Shown here: positions 63,217 through 64,000 of the stretch, in pieces
Position numbering within the stretch: position 1 is the first letter of the stretch
How the letters are laid out: each line of letters opens with the position of its first letter
Assembly (NCBI RefSeq): GCF_947503385.1
Contig: NZ_CANNDO010000001.1
Span: forward strand, 682,001-746,000
DNA: 64,000 nt
From: an uncultured Tateyamaria sp.
Lineage (GTDB): Bacteria > Pseudomonadota > Alphaproteobacteria > Rhodobacterales > Rhodobacteraceae
Direction of reading: 5' to 3'
Translations under genes and position numbers: made by a program
The notes under the pieces: generated by a model
Seen by the model: only the letters and a program-made list of their open reading frames with translations
The model's database searches: none
Told to the model about the DNA's origin: nothing

Positions 63217-63777
63217 TTGAACACCAAGGCTGCGCTCCTCGACAATGCCGAAACACTTGCCCGCCAGCGCGGGTTCGACGGGTTCAGCTTTGCCGACCTC
63301 GAAGCGGCTGTCGGCATCCGCAAGGCCTCGGTCCACTATCATTTCCCGACCAAGGGTGATCTCTCCTTTGCCCTGATGGTGCGCTATGCACAGCTGTTTG
63401 CCGATCGTCTTGACGCCATCACGGCCAGCCACAGCACAGCGGCTGCCCGGCTACTGGCCTATCTCGATTTGTATCGCCAAGCGCTCGACGGGGGGCGCAG
63501 CCTGTGCCTGTGTGTGGCGCTGAGCGCTACGCAAACGGCGCTGCCCGACACCACGCGTGACACGCTTGACCAATTTCATCACACGGTCACCGCATGGCTC
63601 GAAGCGGTGTTCCGCCTTGCCCTGACCGATGGCACGATTGCTGCGGTGTCTGACCCCCGCGCCGAAGCGGCCGCGGCGCTTGCGCAAGTCGAGGGGGCGC
63701 AGATCATGGGCCGTGCGGCGCGCGGCCCCGCCGGATTTGAGGCGGCGATTTCCACCTTGCGCGCCCGCGCGCTCTGA
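63217..63777 (+). CDS. TetR/AcrR-family transcriptional regulator
   Basis: 186-aa repressor with N-terminal helix-turn-helix (about 8-50: GFSFADLEAAVGIRKASVHYHF is the recognition segment pattern) and a helical ligand domain. The start is TTG at 63217, with AGAAGG upstream; no ATG fits the family N terminus. Probably controls the divergent bicupin-amine oxidase operon and itself. Cys residues in LCLCVALS could be redox-active, but that is speculation. Confidence 0.9.
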   Translation: MNTKAALLDNAETLARQRGFDGFSFADLEAAVGIRKASVHYHFPTKGDLSFALMVRYAQLFADRLDAITASHSTAAARLLAYLDLYRQALDGGRSLCLCVALSATQTALPDTTRDTLDQFHHTVTAWLEAVFRLALTDGTIAAVSDPRAEAAAALAQVEGAQIMGRAARGPAGFEAAISTLRARAL

Positions 63778-63865
63778 CGGGAAACCGCCGCCTGAAAATT
63801 GTGATGTGCTTTGCGCCCCCGCCTGTGCAAGTCTCGGAACACAAGACTGAATTTGGGACAGATAT

Positions 63866-64000
63866 ATGCAAAAAGAAGTTGTTGCGCAGCTTTCCACGCT
63901 GCCCGACCGTAGCCCGGCATACGCCATCGTGGGTGAGGTCGATCTGGTGGTTGTCCGTTTTGACGATGAGATTTCCGTGTTCTATGGCCGCTGTCTGCAC
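63866..64000 (+). CDS. N-terminal part of a Rieske [2Fe-2S]-type protein, cut by the window edge
   Basis: 45 codons are visible from the ATG at 63866; the frame runs off the edge. The run VVVRFDDEISVFYGRCLH is the typical start of a Rieske domain: the C-x-H at 43-45 is the first pair of cluster ligands (CxH...CxxH). Such small Rieske proteins are ferredoxins or N-terminal domains of oxygenases. GGGACAG precedes the start. Confidence 0.6.
   Translation, partial: MQKEVVAQLSTLPDRSPAYAIVGEVDLVVVRFDDEISVFYGRCLH

Noticed and set aside
1-64000. tRNA, rRNA, CRISPR arrays, insertion sequences or prophage
   Set aside because: No regularly spaced repeats, transposase or integrase frames, or RNA gene signatures were seen.

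Overview
The window comes from a high-GC alphaproteobacterium, most likely an aerobic anoxygenic phototroph of the Roseobacter group (Rhodobacterales). The carotenoid genes are of the spheroidenone type (crtA, C, D, F), the gene order crtA-bchIDO / crtIB-tspO-crtCDEF / bchCXYZ-pufQBALM is that of Rhodobacterales, and pufM is followed by pufC (tetraheme cytochrome) rather than pufX. No species can be named from the sequence alone. No rRNA, tRNA, insertion sequence, phage gene or CRISPR array was seen.

Region 1 (1-23433) is the right part of a photosynthesis gene cluster. On the minus strand, crtA-bchI-bchD-bchO run leftwards. On the plus strand are crtI-crtB-tspO; crtD-crtC run back on the minus strand; then crtE-crtF, bchC-bchX-(65-aa ORF)-bchY-(31-aa ORF)-bchZ-pufQ-pufB-pufA-pufL-pufM-pufC and dxs. 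These encode Mg-chelatase, chlorophyllide reductase and the next dehydrogenase, the carotenoid pathway, the LH1 antenna, the reaction centre with its cytochrome, and the isoprenoid-precursor enzyme DXS. Five TGT-N12-ACA palindromes (PpsR/CrtJ-type) lie in the three control regions: one between crtA and crtI, two between crtD and crtE, two before bchC. Stem-loops lie around pufBA and after pufC. The bchFNBHLM, puh and acsF genes are not in the window.

Region 2 (23437-33218) is a metabolic patchwork. A tightly packed minus-strand operon holds SDR, alpha/beta hydrolase, SDR, cupin, P1-family autoproteolytic amidase and alpha/beta hydrolase. It is followed by a histone-deacetylase-like amidohydrolase, panBC, an M20 peptidase and a metallo-beta-lactamase-fold hydrolase.

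Region 3 (33315-60000) is dominated by sugar-acid catabolism. After a UDP-glucose dehydrogenase comes a minus-strand set (SDR, IlvD/Edd dehydratase, fumarylacetoacetase-type hydrolase, 2-hydroxyacid dehydrogenase) that fits a non-phosphorylating 2-keto-3-deoxy sugar-acid route ending in pyruvate plus a 2-hydroxyacid. Divergent to it are a beta-hydroxyacid dehydrogenase and a DenD-like dehydrogenase. A GntR/FCD regulator is divergent from a TRAP transporter operon that continues, with overlapping start and stop codons, into a PhyH-type dioxygenase, an altronate dehydratase, a second PhyH dioxygenase, a dehydrogenase, an EamA transporter and a 2-keto-3-deoxygluconate kinase. A UxuB-like reductase is convergent with it. 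Four Gfo/Idh/MocA oxidoreductases with mannonate dehydratase (UxuA), then a dehydrogenase and a TIM-barrel isomerase-like protein complete the region. Altronate and mannonate branches both lead to 2-keto-3-deoxygluconate. The two dioxygenases built into the altronate branch are the least explained part and the best candidate for new biochemistry.

Region 4 (60087-64000) holds a nucleotide-sugar dehydrogenase, a flavin amine oxidase and a ChrR-like bicupin in one operon, a divergent TetR regulator with a palindromic candidate operator, and the first 45 codons of a Rieske-type protein cut by the window edge.
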